From Boesenbergia rotunda (Eukaryota; Streptophyta; Magnoliopsida; Zingiberales; Zingiberaceae): a stretch of DNA of 64,000 nucleotides. The notes below the pieces were generated by a model. It saw only the letters and a program-made list of their open reading frames with translations. It did no database searches and was not told the origin of the DNA. This document shows, in pieces, positions 47,481 to 59,389 of the stretch (its first letter is position 1; each line of letters opens with the position of its first letter). A program made the translations under genes and the position numbers. The stretch is taken from assembly GCA_024364735.1 (NCBI GenBank), contig JAGFNQ010000727.1, forward strand, positions 245,757-309,756. The letters run 5' to 3'.

Positions 47481-47644
47481 TATATTCGGTAATGAAAATG
47501 GTAATGAGTTTTGATTAAGGGGTTTATGAGTTTAGTGATAACCTAGTGGGGGTGGATTATAAAATCAAGGGTATCATATCCATATTTTAATTCCGATTCT
47601 CATATACCAAGCATCATAAATGGGAATGAAATAGATTTCATTCT

Positions 47645-48285
47645 TGATGGGGCTGGATAGCCCGTGCCCGGCGTGGGGGATGAAGAAGCCAATGACACGA
47701 CATAACCTCTCTTCTCGGATCTCGGGGCCCCCTGTCGGGGGCGAGCTTGGGAAGGTCAGACTAAGGATCCCTCGCGGAACCCCCCCTCGGGAGGTAAGGC
47801 CCCCGAGAGTATTTCAGGGAATACCACACTCAAGACCCCCGAGCTCACCTCGGGGGGCGGAGTCCTCGCAATAGCCGACCTCGGGAGCCCCGAGTGTTTC
47901 AACCAGATAAAGAGTGATAACAACGAGGACTGTTTCAAAGGATACCCCTTTTATCACCAAAAGCAGGGAGCGCGACTTATATATCGGAGATGTGGCACCG
48001 ATAAAAGGGCACGATTAATCTGCTGACACCAGTATAAAAGGTAGCACAACCCCTCCGGTAAGGGGATTACGATCTCCCGTCTTTACACACTATCTTTCTT
48101 TCTCACCACAATTTGGACCTCCTACTAACTTGAGTGTCGGAGTGGACTCCGCTGGACTCCTGCCGGCGTGTACCCCTAACGCTTGTGTTACTTTCACAGG
48201 GCCCCCAGGTTCCTCCTCGGCGTAGTAATCTCTACGGGAGCTAAGCCTCAGTGACTGGCCATCGCCGACGACTCCTTCCGAAACA
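47645..48285 (+). mobile_element. Solo LTR (641 bp) with 5-bp target duplication
   Basis: Begins TGATGG and ends AAACA (TG...CA), flanked by ATTCT at 47640-47644 and 48286-48290. A TATAAAAG box lies at 48033-48040. CCTCGGGG/CCCCGAGG inverted words crowd 47720-47895, upstream of the TATA box. With no internal region or partner LTR, this is a solo LTR left by recombination. Superfamily is not determinable from the LTR alone. Orientation follows the TATA box. Confidence 0.85.
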
Positions 48286-48930
48286 ATTCTCATTCTTACC
48301 TTTTAAACTCGCTTATCAAGTACCCTCTTAATTTTCCATATGGTGGCAGCAACTCATCCCAAACTTTCTAACAATCATTTTCAAGTATGGTTAAAGGCAA
48401 GTAAATAAAGAATGACTATTAATTCATTTTCAGTAATGGTTAAAGAGAAGTAAATTAAGAACGACTATTCGCAAAAGTTTGGATATGACATTGTACGTGA
48501 TCCTCTGTATTCAATGCATGCAAATGCAACATTGCCAATACTGTTGGTCTTATTACCAAGATTTTTACTGTCAATTTGTACTAATAAAAAATTTGTCCAA
48601 TTAAATTTGTATAGTTGAATAATCTTATTATTATCTTTTGAATATTTTATATTTTCATTTCATGTATTTTAATCTTTCTGAAATCAAATAAATGAATAAT
48701 TTTTTTAAAAGTAAATTCTATTTCAATTCCCCAAAATATTAAAAAATTAAAATTTTCTTTTTTTTCATTGGATTTCGACGATGATATTGTAGTTTATATC
48801 TTGGCCAATATTTTAAACGGAAATAAATAACTAGTTATTAAAATTATTAATAGGATACTCTTTTTTAAAAAAAGTCAAATTAACATAATATTATAAAAAT
48901 AACTTTATTTCATTCTGTTACAGTTTTAAA

Positions 48931-49422
48931 AAAATCATCCTATTAAAAAAATCTATATACAAAAACAATATTTTTATAAAAAATTTAATCAAAATTATTT
49001 CGATATGCTTAAATAATTATAATAATTAATAATTGTTTTATTAGTATAATGACTATTAATTAATTGCTAAAATACTATAATAGTTACTTGTTATACAATA
49101 ATGTTAAGATAATTTTAATTATATTAAAGAAGTTTGAATTAAATTTAAATAATGTTAATCAATGTAAAGATATTTTTTTAGATATAGAAGTGTTTTATAT
49201 ATACTATTTTAAATAAATTTAAATTCGTTTTTTCATATTATAACAGCTATCCTATAAATGCTAGTTATTATATATTATAAGAAAATAGTGTCTTAACGAT
49301 CAATTTAATGATAAACAAAATTGATCATTAAATAGCTACCAAATAAAATTTTTAATCAGAAATTAACAATTAATTTAGTCATTAATTAGCAATTTAAAAT
49401 GAAGAAATTTATTATGATCGTC
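48931..49422. other. AT-rich spacer, no gene seen
   Basis: Rich in TTAATTA-type words; possibly a decayed MITE (inverted AATTAACAATTAATT words near 49360), not definable. Confidence 0.4.
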
Positions 49423-50301
49423 AATTAGCAAAAGCTTTACTAAAAATATCTTTTTTTTTAAGAACCCTTTTACAGACGTTGTACAACTAATAGAATGACA
49501 AGTGAATAACAGTTATTGTTCAATAATTCTAGCTTTAGGAGTCTATTTATACCCTAGAAATATAATTGGCCGTTGTGTCGACGTGACATTGAGATGTCTC
49601 AGTTGCGACGCCTCAGTTAGATAAGTTTTATCCACGACAACTAACAGTAGCTTTTGATAAAATTTGAACTGAGACGCTTTCATTCCGACCCAAGGCGCCT
49701 CAATTCTGACTTGAGGCGTCTTAGTTATGACGCCTCAATTAGAAAAGTTTCATCCACGACAACTAACGATATCTTTTGATAAAATTTGATCTGAGACGCC
49801 TTCATTCTGACCTAAGGCGTCTCAAGTTAGACTTGAGGTGCCTTAATTCTGACTTGAGACGCCTCAGGTTACAACTGAGACATTTCAGCTCTACTTTTAC
49901 ACAGAACTTCATCTAAGTTAATTGAGGCGTCTCAATTGATTGTTTGGTCAAAGTCAAACTCCTGCGTTGACTTTTTCGTCTTCGTTCACTTGGGTGATTT
50001 CCGACCATTTTGAGTTGAGCTCGTCCAAACCCAACTCCAGTCTTTTCCTCGAATGAGCTTTCTCCCTGGCTTCATGTCATTCGGACGTTGCACACGCTCT
50101 TCTCATCTATCGGTGTATCCTTCCACAATATCTTCGTCGATCGAATGTATCAAACCCGTCGGCTCTCTTCCTCATGCACTACGTTTTTACTCAACTTCTT
50201 GTATTTCTAAGCTCTTGCACACTTAGACACAAAGATAAAAAATAATCAGGATCTCACTTAACTTGGTTGATCACATCAAAATTAACTCGGGATACTTAAT
50301 A
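49423..50301 (-). mobile_element. Truncated 3' LTR of the gag-only Copia element
   Basis: Colinear with the LTR at 52439-53367 from the GATCACATCAAAA end through repeated GAGGCG/GACGCC words to GTGAATAACAGTT. It ends abruptly near 49423, before the region matching the last 180 bp or so of the intact LTR. The first bases of its start appear mutated. Confidence 0.7.
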
Positions 50302-51399
50302 TCACCCCTTTATAATGTGTATCAACTCAAGTTAAGTTAGGGTACATAAAATACAGAAACATCATTATTTTTAAGATAAACAACAAAAAAGAATTTAGCA
50401 ATTAATTACAACAAATTTTACAAGTTAGACCTCCCCTTAACTTAATCCTCATAACTCTCCTCCTTTGATTACATCAAAAAAGGGATTTTGTTGAAGTATC
50501 ACAATAAATAAATAAAATAGAAAACATATCTAAGGAAAATTCATAAAAAACTCATTTATTTGATAAACATAAAATTTTTATCAAAGTGTCAAACTAGTAG
50601 ACCTAACTTTGTAAAATAATTTAAGTTAAAATAAATTTTCTAAGTACTAAAAAATAATTTTTATCGTAGAATTGAAAATTATTTGAAAATGCACTTAAAA
50701 TTAGATTTTGACTTAAAAAAATACCAATAATTTTTCTCAATGGTCAAAACACAGTGGCTAATTTCCAAAAAAATTGGTTTTGAAAAATAATTTTCTAAGT
50801 ATTTATAAAATTAAAAGTTTTATTTTTGAAAAAAATAGTAAAAATTCATCTAATCATCAAAAAATTCTAAAAATTTTCCGCTGATAGATATTAATTATAT
50901 CTACCACAAAAATTTTTTTAAAATCAAATTAAATCTTTAAATAAATCGTCAAATGAATTTTTCAACTAATCAAAAAATTTCTAAAGCATGCAATTTATTC
51001 AATCTTAACTACTAAGCATGCATAAAATAATAAAAACTAATCTAACAATTTAAAACATATTTGGGGACCCAATTACCCAATATAAATATTTATCTACTAG
51101 ATTTATCAAAAATTTAAATAGGATATAATTCATATTCCAAATTTTCTATTTGTGCCTTTAACTTTCATTTTCAATTTTTAATTTATCATATAGCTCTAAT
51201 ACACAAGCAAAGGCTAATTTTCTTTTTAGATCTACTTTTTGATTTTTAATTTGCATAATGATCTAGTCATTTGTTTAATTCTATAATATAATTGATCAGA
51301 AGGTAGAAGACATATCTTACTTACCATGTCGTGTTCAAAATTGGAAGTTCCCATTTTATCGTTGCTTTCTTCTGAAGTAGCTTTTCCTTCATCGATGCT

Positions 51400-52379
51400 C
51401 TCTTCTTAGTGACTCGCCATAAGTGCTAGTCTAACATACTCCTCGAGTTCGGACTCTGATGATGAATCATTCCATGTAGCTTTCAAGTTCTTGTGCTTAG
51501 TCTTATTTTCTTTCTTCTTCCTTTTGTCTTTCAATTTCGGGTAGTGGTTTTTAATGTGTCCTTCTTCGTCATGGTGGTAGCAACTGACTTGCCTTTTTCT
51601 AGGAGAGTATTTCTTGCCCTATTTCTTATTAAATTTGTTAGATTTAAAATATTTGCTTAACTTTTCTACCATATAAGTTGTTTCCTCATTAGCTGAAGAT
51701 TCTTCATCTAGTTTGATCTTCCTTGCTTTAAGGGTGATATTGTTCAGTTTTCCTTTCCTTCCTGCACACCAAGATTCATGAAGCTCGAAGGTCGAAAAAT
51801 GATTTTCTAGAGTACTTACTCGAGATCCGTGGAGATATAGTAGAGTCGACTAGTGACATTCACTCTGGTGTTTTTGGGAACGCGTTTAGAGCATACCTTA
51901 ACGAATCTTGGTTTGTTACTGTTTTTTCAAAATTCGTGTACTTGGTGATCAACTCCTTGACCTTTGCATATAGTTTGGCCACAGTTTCTCCTTCTTTCAT
52001 TCGGAGATTCGTCAGCTGGTTTCGGAGTAGATCTCGTCGTGCTAGATTTGCTTCGGAAGTTCCTTCATGCAGTTATAGGAATTTCTCTCATAACTCTTTT
52101 GCTGACTCGTAGGTGTAGATTCGGTTGATATTCTAAGCCAACAGTACGCTTAGTAGATGAAATTCTACTTAATTTGGCGTTATCTACAAAGTCTGATTGT
52201 TACTTCTTATTCCAAAGATGAGTTTCTTTTATCTCGTCGTTCTTGTTTTTGAGTATTTCAAAATCATATTTTATTATTAGTAAAATTTCAAAATCGATTC
52301 TAAAGTATATCTCCATTTTACGCTTCCATGTCGCGAACTCCCCCTCGAACTTTGGTGGATGAATGTTAGTTCCAACCAT
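51400..52379 (-). pseudogene. Broken Copia gag
   Basis: From ATG at 52379 the minus strand reads like Copia gag (MVGTNIHPPKFEGEFATWKRKMEIYF), then, after stops and frame shifts, RRDLLRNQLTNLRMKEGETV and a zinc-knuckle remnant CYHHDEEGHIKNHYPKL (about 51540-51595) in which two metal-ligand cysteines are replaced by His or Tyr. No protease, integrase or reverse transcriptase follows before the 3' LTR, so the element lost pol or never had it. Confidence 0.7.
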
Positions 52380-52424
52380 CGTCTTCTTACTTTAGGTAGC
52401 GATTAGTCCTCCTAAAGCAGTTGA

Positions 52425-52436
52425 GCTCTGATACCA
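52425..52436 (-). other. tRNA-Met primer-binding site of the Copia element
   Basis: TGGTATCAGAGC on the minus strand, two bases after the LTR end; complementary to initiator tRNA-Met as in Copia elements. Confidence 0.85.
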
Positions 52437-52438
52437 AT

Positions 52439-53367
52439 TGTACGTCTCGTGCAAGACGACTAGAGAGGGTGAATAGCCCTGCAAGTTAAAGCTTGATCTT
52501 TTACAATATTTTAGCAAAGATGATTGATTAGTTAAGCAATTGACAATAAATAACATAACAATAAAGAGACACCAGAATTACTTGGTTGCAACCAGGGTGG
52601 TTGCTAATCTATGACAATTAAAAAGCTCCACTAAGAATATCTCCTACTTTCTCGTAGAATGACTAGGAATGTGAATAACAGTTGCTGTTCAATAATCCTA
52701 GCTTTGTGGGGCTATTTATAGCTCAGAAGTATAAGTTAGCGTTGTGCTAACATGACATTGAGGGGTCTCAATTGTGATCTGATGCGCCTTAGTTTGATAA
52801 ATATTATCAACGGCAGCCAACGATAGCTTTTGATAAAATTTGATCTGAGGTACCTTAGTTCCGACCCGAGATAACTCAGTTCTGACTTGAGGTGCCTCGG
52901 GTTACAACTGAGGCGCCTCAGTTCTGCTGTTGTGCAAAACTTCATCTGAGTTAGCTGAGGTGCCTCTAGAGGAATATGAGGTGCCTCAGTTGACTATTTG
53001 GTGAAAGTCAACTCTCACATTGACCTTTTCATGTTTGTCCGCTTGGGTATTTTCGGCTATCCAAAGTTGAGTTCATCCAAACCTAACTTCGGCCTACTCC
53101 TCGAACGAGGTTCCTCCCTGACTTCTCATCCCTCGGACATCGTACATGTCCTTCTCATCCAGCAGTGTACTCTTCCACAACCTCTTCGTCTCTCGGATGC
53201 ACCGAGTCTGACAACTCCATTATCCATTCCATCATTCTCACTTGTTGCATCTTTCACTCAATTTTTTGTGCTCCTAAACTCCTCCACACTTAGACATAAG
53301 GATCAAAAACAACTAGGACCTAACTTGAATTAGTTGATCACATCAAAACTAATCAGGGGCACTTACA
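52439..53367 (-). mobile_element. 5' LTR of the gag-only Copia element
   Basis: 929 bp on the minus strand, beginning TGTAAGTGCC (53367) and ending CGTACA (52439), next to a primer-binding site. TATAAATA at 52720-52713 follows a cluster of GAGGCGCCTC-type palindromic words at about 52740-53010. Confidence 0.8.
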
Positions 53368-53767
53368 CAAAGTAGCTGAAATCGAAGCCCAAGGAGAAGG
53401 ACAGTTTCACCAGTAATTGCCAGTAGGAGAGAAGTCAGCTAGCGACGATGATAAGCAAGTAGAATGGGAAGAGCGATGGCTAGGGGTCGAACTAAATATT
53501 TGCTCAAAGACATAATTGATGGTTGATTAAGCCATCGATCTTCCCGTTCTACTTGAAAAACTAGGCAAGTGTAATTACAAGAAAAAAGGGCCCATTCCTA
53601 GACCATGCCTTGAGGCAGCACTTGCTTGGCCTCATAGAAGCTCTGCCTATGCCGTCTACCTGTACATTAACTCCCCCATGATGTCATCACTATAGGCCTT
53701 GTGATTTTCGATATAATGCAATACATTCGCTCTCCAATCTCCACTCTTTTCCTAGACTAGGTCATCT
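53368..53767. other. Unassigned spacer between Copia element and tandem array
   Basis: No gene recognised; 53400-53700 may belong to an older retroelement, but no motif supports it. Confidence 0.4.
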
Positions 53768-54182
53768 CTAATTTGTACATTCTTGTGATTATTAGTGATT
53801 GCCCAAAGTAAATGATCAAAGATCGTGGGCTTTGCAGTAGGAGCCGGTCAAGACTCCGAAGGAAGTAAAAATAAGTTGTGTTAGCGAGTATTGTGTTTTG
53901 TCTTCCGCTGCCACTTTCTCTCTCTAACTCCTACGCTTACTTCCGCTGTGCACTTGATTGAGTTTCCAAATTCGAAGTTTTTTTAAAGCGAAATTCACCC
54001 CCCTCTATCACTCTTTCTTGATCCTACAATTGGTATCAGAGCGGGTTTGCACAAATTCGGTGAATCCACCATTTTATTCGTTTTTTCCTTCGAATTTTTT
54101 GCTCTTTCGTTCAACTAAAAAATATTTGTGCAGGGTCATTCAAATCTCATTGTTCTTGTTAAGTAGTAGGTAAGAGGTTGTA

Positions 54183-54416
54183 TTAAAACTTTCTGCCTGC
54201 CAATTTGAAGCCCATCATGATGCCGACCACAAGTCCAACTGCGAAGCTGCCGAACTCGATCCCAATTCCGCCGAAGATGCCTATATTTTCAAAGTGGATC
54301 ACCGACTCGATCATGTGGCTTTGTTTCAGTTCCTCAACCTTTCGTGTGATTTCAGGAATCTGTGCTTCCATACGATGACGATCGCCGGTATTCATTTCAT
54401 AGATTCTATCAGACAC
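54183..54416 (-). CDS. Antisense ORF, array unit 1 (coiled coil plus glycine-rich membrane segment)
   Basis: Representative of a frame kept in most units (minus strand 54183-54416, 55131-55364, 57026-57259, 57974-58252, 58928-59389 and 59878-60156; unit 3 at about 56087-56476 is frame-shifted). The frame is open from NADLRSLI through RIAYLIGQVTDLRNDVVALFE to the stop, about 123 codons, but the first ATG common to the copies comes later (near MEAQIPEIKRKVEELKQ). That part predicts a coiled coil. The last 35 residues (FGSFAVGLVVGIMMGFKLAGGKF) predict one membrane helix with a GxxxGxxxG glycine zipper. Only unit 6 replaces an upstream TGA by TCA and opens to 153 codons. I do not recognise the protein; expression is unproven. 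Confidence 0.35.
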   Translation of the reverse strand: MSDRIYEMNTGDRHRMEAQIPEITRKVEELKQSHMIESVIHFENIGIFGGIGIEFGSFAVGLVVGIMMGFKLAGRKF

Positions 54417-57400
54417 TGAAAGAACGTGCTTACCAAGGTCGTTAGTCTTGCGCTCAAACAGGGCAACAACGTCATTCCTGAGGTCAGTAACTTGGCCAAT
54501 AAGATAAGCGATGCGGTCCGAGTTGGCGGAGATGAGCGAGCGGAGGTCAGCATTTCAAAACATAAATTTACATACAGCAAATATTCCGTTCTCCTGTGTG
54601 TTGCGCGACCAAAGCATCGACAACGTCGAAACGTCGACCGACACACTGAGCGAAGTTTTTTGTTGATTCAAAAAGAATCGGTATACTTGTTGCTTTTTAT
54701 TTGCGCACTTAAATCTTGTAATCTGCACATTCTTGTGATTATTAGTGATTGCCCAAAGTAAACGATAAAAGATCGTGGGCCTTGCAGAAGGAGCCAGTCA
54801 AGATTCCGAAGCATGTAAAATAAAGTTGTGTTAGCGAGTATTGTGATTTGTCTTGCGCTGCCACTTTCTCTCTCTAACTCCTACGTTTACTTCCGTTGTG
54901 TACTTGATTGAGTTTCCAAATCTGAATTTTTTTAAGCGAAATTCACCCCCTCTGTCGCTCTATCTTGATCCTACAATTGGAATCAGAGCGGGTTTGCTCA
55001 AATTCGGTAAATCCAGCATTTGAGCCATTTTTTTCGTTCGAATTTTTCACTCATTCGTTCAACTAAAAAATATTTGTACAGTGTCATTCAAAGCTCATTG
55101 TTCTTATTTAGTAGTCGGTAAGAGGTTGTATTAAAACTTTCCACCTGCCAATTTGAAGCCCATCATGATGCCGACCACAAGTCCTACTGCGAAGTTGCCG
55201 AACCCGATCCCAAGCCCATCGAAGATGCGTATGTTTTCGAAGTGGATCACCGACTCGGTCTTCTTGCATTGTTTCAGTTCCTCAACCTTTCGTTTGATTT
55301 CTAGAATCTGTGCTTCCATACGATGACGATCGCCGATATACATTTCGTTGATTCTATCAGACACGGGAATAACACGCTTACCAAGGTCGTTAGTCTTGCG
55401 CTCAAACAGGGCAACAACGTCGTTCCTGAGGTCAGTAACTTGGCCAATAAGATAAGCGATGCGGTCCGAGTTGGCGGAGATGAGCCAGCGGAGGTCAGCA
55501 TTTCAAAACATAAATTTACATACTGCAAATATTTTGTTCTCCTGTGTGTTGCGCGCCAAAGCATCGACAACGCTGAAACGTCGACCGACACTCTGAGCGA
55601 TGTTTTTTGTTGATTCAAAAAGAATCGGTATACTTGATGCTTTTTATTTGCGCACTTAAATCTTGTAATCTGCACATTCTTGTGATTATTAGTGATTGCC
55701 CAAAGTAAACGATCAAAGATCGTGGTCCTTGCAGTAGGAGCCGGTCAAGACTCCGAAGCAAGGAATGATAAGCTGTGTCAGCGAGTATTGTGTTTTGTCT
55801 TCCGCTGCCACTTTCTCTCTCTAACTCCTACATTTACTTCCGCTGTGTACTTGATTGAGTTTCCAAATCCGAAGTTTATTAAGCGAAATTCACCCCCCTC
55901 TATCACTCTATCTTGATCCAACGAATGGTATCAGAGCGGGTTCGCTCAAATTCTGTGAATCAACCATTTGAGCCATTTTTTTCCTTCGAATATTTCGGTC
56001 ATTCGTTCAACTAAAAACTATTTGTGCAGTGTCATTCAAAGCTCATTGTTCTTATTTAGTAGTCGGTAAGAGGTTGTATTAAAACTTTCCGCCTGCCAAT
56101 TTGAAGCCCATCATGATGCCGACCACAAGTCCTATTGCGAAGCTGCCGAACCCGATCCCAAGTCCGCTGAAGATGCCTATGTTTTCGAAGTGGATCACCA
56201 ACTCGATCTTTGGCTTTGTTTCAGTTCCTCAACCTTTCGTTTGAATTTTGGAATCTGTGCTTCCATACGATGACGATCGCCGATATGCATTTCATAGATT
56301 CTATCAGACACTGAAAGAACGCACTTACCAAGGTCGTTAGTCATTGCGCTCAAACATGGCAACAATGTCGTTCCTGAGGTCAGTAACTTGGCCAATAAGA
56401 TAAGTGATGCGGTCCGAGTTGGCGGAGATGAGCGAGAGGAGGTCAGCATTTCAAAACATAAATTTACATACTTCAAATATTCTGTTCTCCTGTGTGTTGC
56501 GCGACCAAAGCATCGACAACGCCGAAACGTCGACCGACACTCTGAGCAAAGTTTTTTGTTGATTCAAAAAGAATCAGTTTACTTGTTGCTCTTTATTTGC
56601 GCACTTAAATCTTGTAATCTGCACATTCTTATGATTATTAGTGATTGCCCTAAGTAAACGATCAAAGATCGTGGGCCTTGCAATAGGAGCCGGTTAAAAA
56701 TCCGAAGCAAGTAAAAAAAAGCTGTGTAAGCGAGTATTGTGTTTTGTCTTCCGCTGCCACTTTCTCTCTCTAACTCCTACGCTTACTTCCATTGTGTACT
56801 TGATTGAGTTTCCAAATCCAAAGTTTTCAAAGCGAAATTCACCTCCTCTCTCGCTATATCTTTATCCTACAATTGGTATTAGTGCGGGTTTGCTCAATTC
56901 GGTGAATCCAACATTTGAACCGTTTCATTCCTTCGAATTTTTCGCTCTTTCGTTCAACGAAAAAATATTTGTGCACTGTCATTCAAAGCTCATTATTCTT
57001 ATTTAGTTGTCGGTAAGAGGTTGTATTAAAACTTTCCGCTTGCCAATTTGAAGCCCATCATGATGCCGACCACAAGTCCTACTGCGAAGCTGCCGAACCC
57101 GATCCCAAGTCCGCCGAAGATGCCTATGTTTTCGAAGTGGATCACCGACTCGATCTTGTGGCTTTGTTTAAGTTCCTCAACCTTTCGTTTGATTTCTGGA
57201 ATCTGTGCTTCCATACGATGACGATCGTCGATATGCATTTCCTTGATTCTATCAAACACGGAAAGAATGCGCTTACGAAGGTCGTTAGTCCTGCGCTCGA
57301 ACAGGGCAACAACGTCGTTCCTAAGGTCAGTGACATGGCCAATAAGATGAGCGATGCGGTTCGAGTTGGTGGAGATGAGCGAGCGGAGGTCTGAATTTCA

Positions 57401-58927
57401 AAACATAAATTTACATACTGCAAATATTCTGTTCCCCTGTGTGTTGCCGACCAACGCATCGACAACGCCGAAACGTTGTCCGACACTCGGAGCGAAGGTT
57501 TTTAGTTAATTCAAAAATGGTCGGTATACTTGTTGCTTTTTATTTGCGGACTTAAAATCTTGTAATTTGTACATTCTTCTAATTATTAGTGATTGCCCAA
57601 AGTAAACGATCAAAGATCATGGGCCTTGTAGTAGGAGTTAGTCAAGACTCCGAAGCAAGTAAAAATAAGCTGTGTTAGCGAGTGTTGTGTTTTGTCTTCC
57701 GCTGCCACTTTCTCTCTCTAACTCCTACGCTTACTTCCGCTGTGTACATGATCGAGTTTCCAAATCCGAAGTTTTTTAAGCGAAATTCACCCCCTCTATC
57801 GCTCTATCTTGATCCTACAATTGGTATCAGAGCGGGTTTGCTCAAATTCGGTGAATCCACCATTTGAGCCGTTTTTTCCTTCGAATTTTTCGCTATTTCG
57901 TTCAACTAAAAAATATTTGTGCAGGGTCATTCAAAGCTCATTGTTCTTATTTAGTAGTCAGTAAGAGCTTGTATTAAAACTTTCTGCCTACCAATTTGAA
58001 GCCCATCATGATTCCGACCACAAGTCCTATTGCAAAGCTGCCGAACCCGATCCCAATTCCGTCGGAGATGCCTATGTTTTCGAAGTGGATCACCGACTCG
58101 ATCTTGTGGCTTTGTTTCAGTTCCTCAACCTTTCGTTTGATTTTTGGAATCTGTTCTTCCATGCGATAATGATCGCCGATATGCATTTCGTTGATTCTAT
58201 CAGTCACGGAAAGAAAGCGCTTACCATGGTCGTTAGTCTTGCGCTCAAACAAGGCAACAACGTTGTTCCTGAGGTCAGTAACATGCCGAATAAGATAAGC
58301 GATGTGGTCCGAGTTGGCAGAGATGAGCGAGCGGAGGTCAGCATTTCAAAACATAAATTTACATACTGCAAAAATTCTGTTCTCTTGAGTGTTGCACGAC
58401 CAAAGCATCAACAACGCCGAAACGTCGACCGACACTCCGAGCGAAGGTTTTTAGTTGATTCAAAAAGAATCGGTATACTTGTTGCTTTTTATTTGCGCAC
58501 TTAAAACTTGTAATCTGTACATTCTTGTGATTATTAGTGATTGCCCAAAGTATACGATCATTGATTGTGGGCCTTGCAGTAGGAGCCGGTCAAGACTCCG
58601 AAGCAAGTAAAAATAAGCTGTGTTAGCGTGTATTGTGTTTTGTCTTCCGCTGCCACTTTCTCTCTCTAACTCTTGCGCTTACTTCCGCTGTGTTCTTGAT
58701 TGAGTTTCCAAATCCAAAATTTTTTTAAAGCGAAATTTACCCCCTTCTATTGCTCTATGTTGATCGTATGAATGGTATCAGAGCGGGTTTGCTCAAATTC
58801 GGTGAATCCACCATTTGAGCCAATTTTTTTTCCTTCGAATTTTTCGCTCTTTTGTTCAACTAAAAAATATTTGTGCAGTGTCATTCAAAGCTCATTGTTC
58901 TTATTTAGTAGTCGGTAAGATGTTGTA

Positions 58928-59389
58928 TTAAAACTTTCCACCTGCCAATTTGAAGCCCATCATGATGCCGACTACAAGTCCTACTGCGGAACTGCCGAAC
59001 CCGATCCGAAGTCCGCCGAAGATGCCTATGTTTTCGAAGTGGATCACCGACTCGATCTTGTGGCTTTGTTTAAGTTCCTCAACCTTTCGTTTGATTTCTG
59101 GAATCTGTGCTTCCATACGATGACGATCGTCGATTTGCATTTCCTTGTTTCTATCTAACACGGAAAGAACGTGCTTACGAAGGTCGTTAGACCTGCGCTC
59201 GAACAGGGCAACAACGTCGTTCCTAAGGTCAGTGACATGGCCAATAAGATGAGCGATGCGGTTCGAGTTGGCGGAGATGAGCGAGCGGAGGTCTGCATTT
59301 GAAAACATAAATTTACATACTGCAAATATTCTGTTCCCCTGTGTGCTATGTGACCAAAGCATCGACAACGTCAAAAAGTCGACCGACAC
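58928..59389 (-). CDS. Antisense ORF, array unit 6, longest version (153 aa)
   Basis: Same family as the unit-1 ORF. It opens MSVDFLTLSMLW and continues through KFMFSNADLRSLI, where other copies have a TGA at the Ser codon. Coiled-coil and glycine-zipper tail are kept. This may be the ancestral reading or a chance read-through; copy-number recency means openness alone is weak evidence for function. Confidence 0.35.
   Translation of the reverse strand: MSVDFLTLSMLWSHSTQGNRIFAVCKFMFSNADLRSLISANSNRIAHLIGHVTDLRNDVVALFERRSNDLRKHVLSVLDRNKEMQIDDRHRMEAQIPEIKRKVEELKQSHKIESVIHFENIGIFGGLRIGFGSSAVGLVVGIMMGFKLAGGKF

Larger units (their letters stand above)
45085..48930. repeat. Right arm of the GST inverted duplication
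   Basis: Reverse-colinear with 40290-42395. It is longer because about 2.1 kb of transposons (roughly 46215-48350) sit between the gene's 3' flank and the distal AT-rich part. Confidence 0.85.

Noticed and set aside
47644..47874. Proline-rich ORF
   Set aside because: Falls inside the solo LTR.
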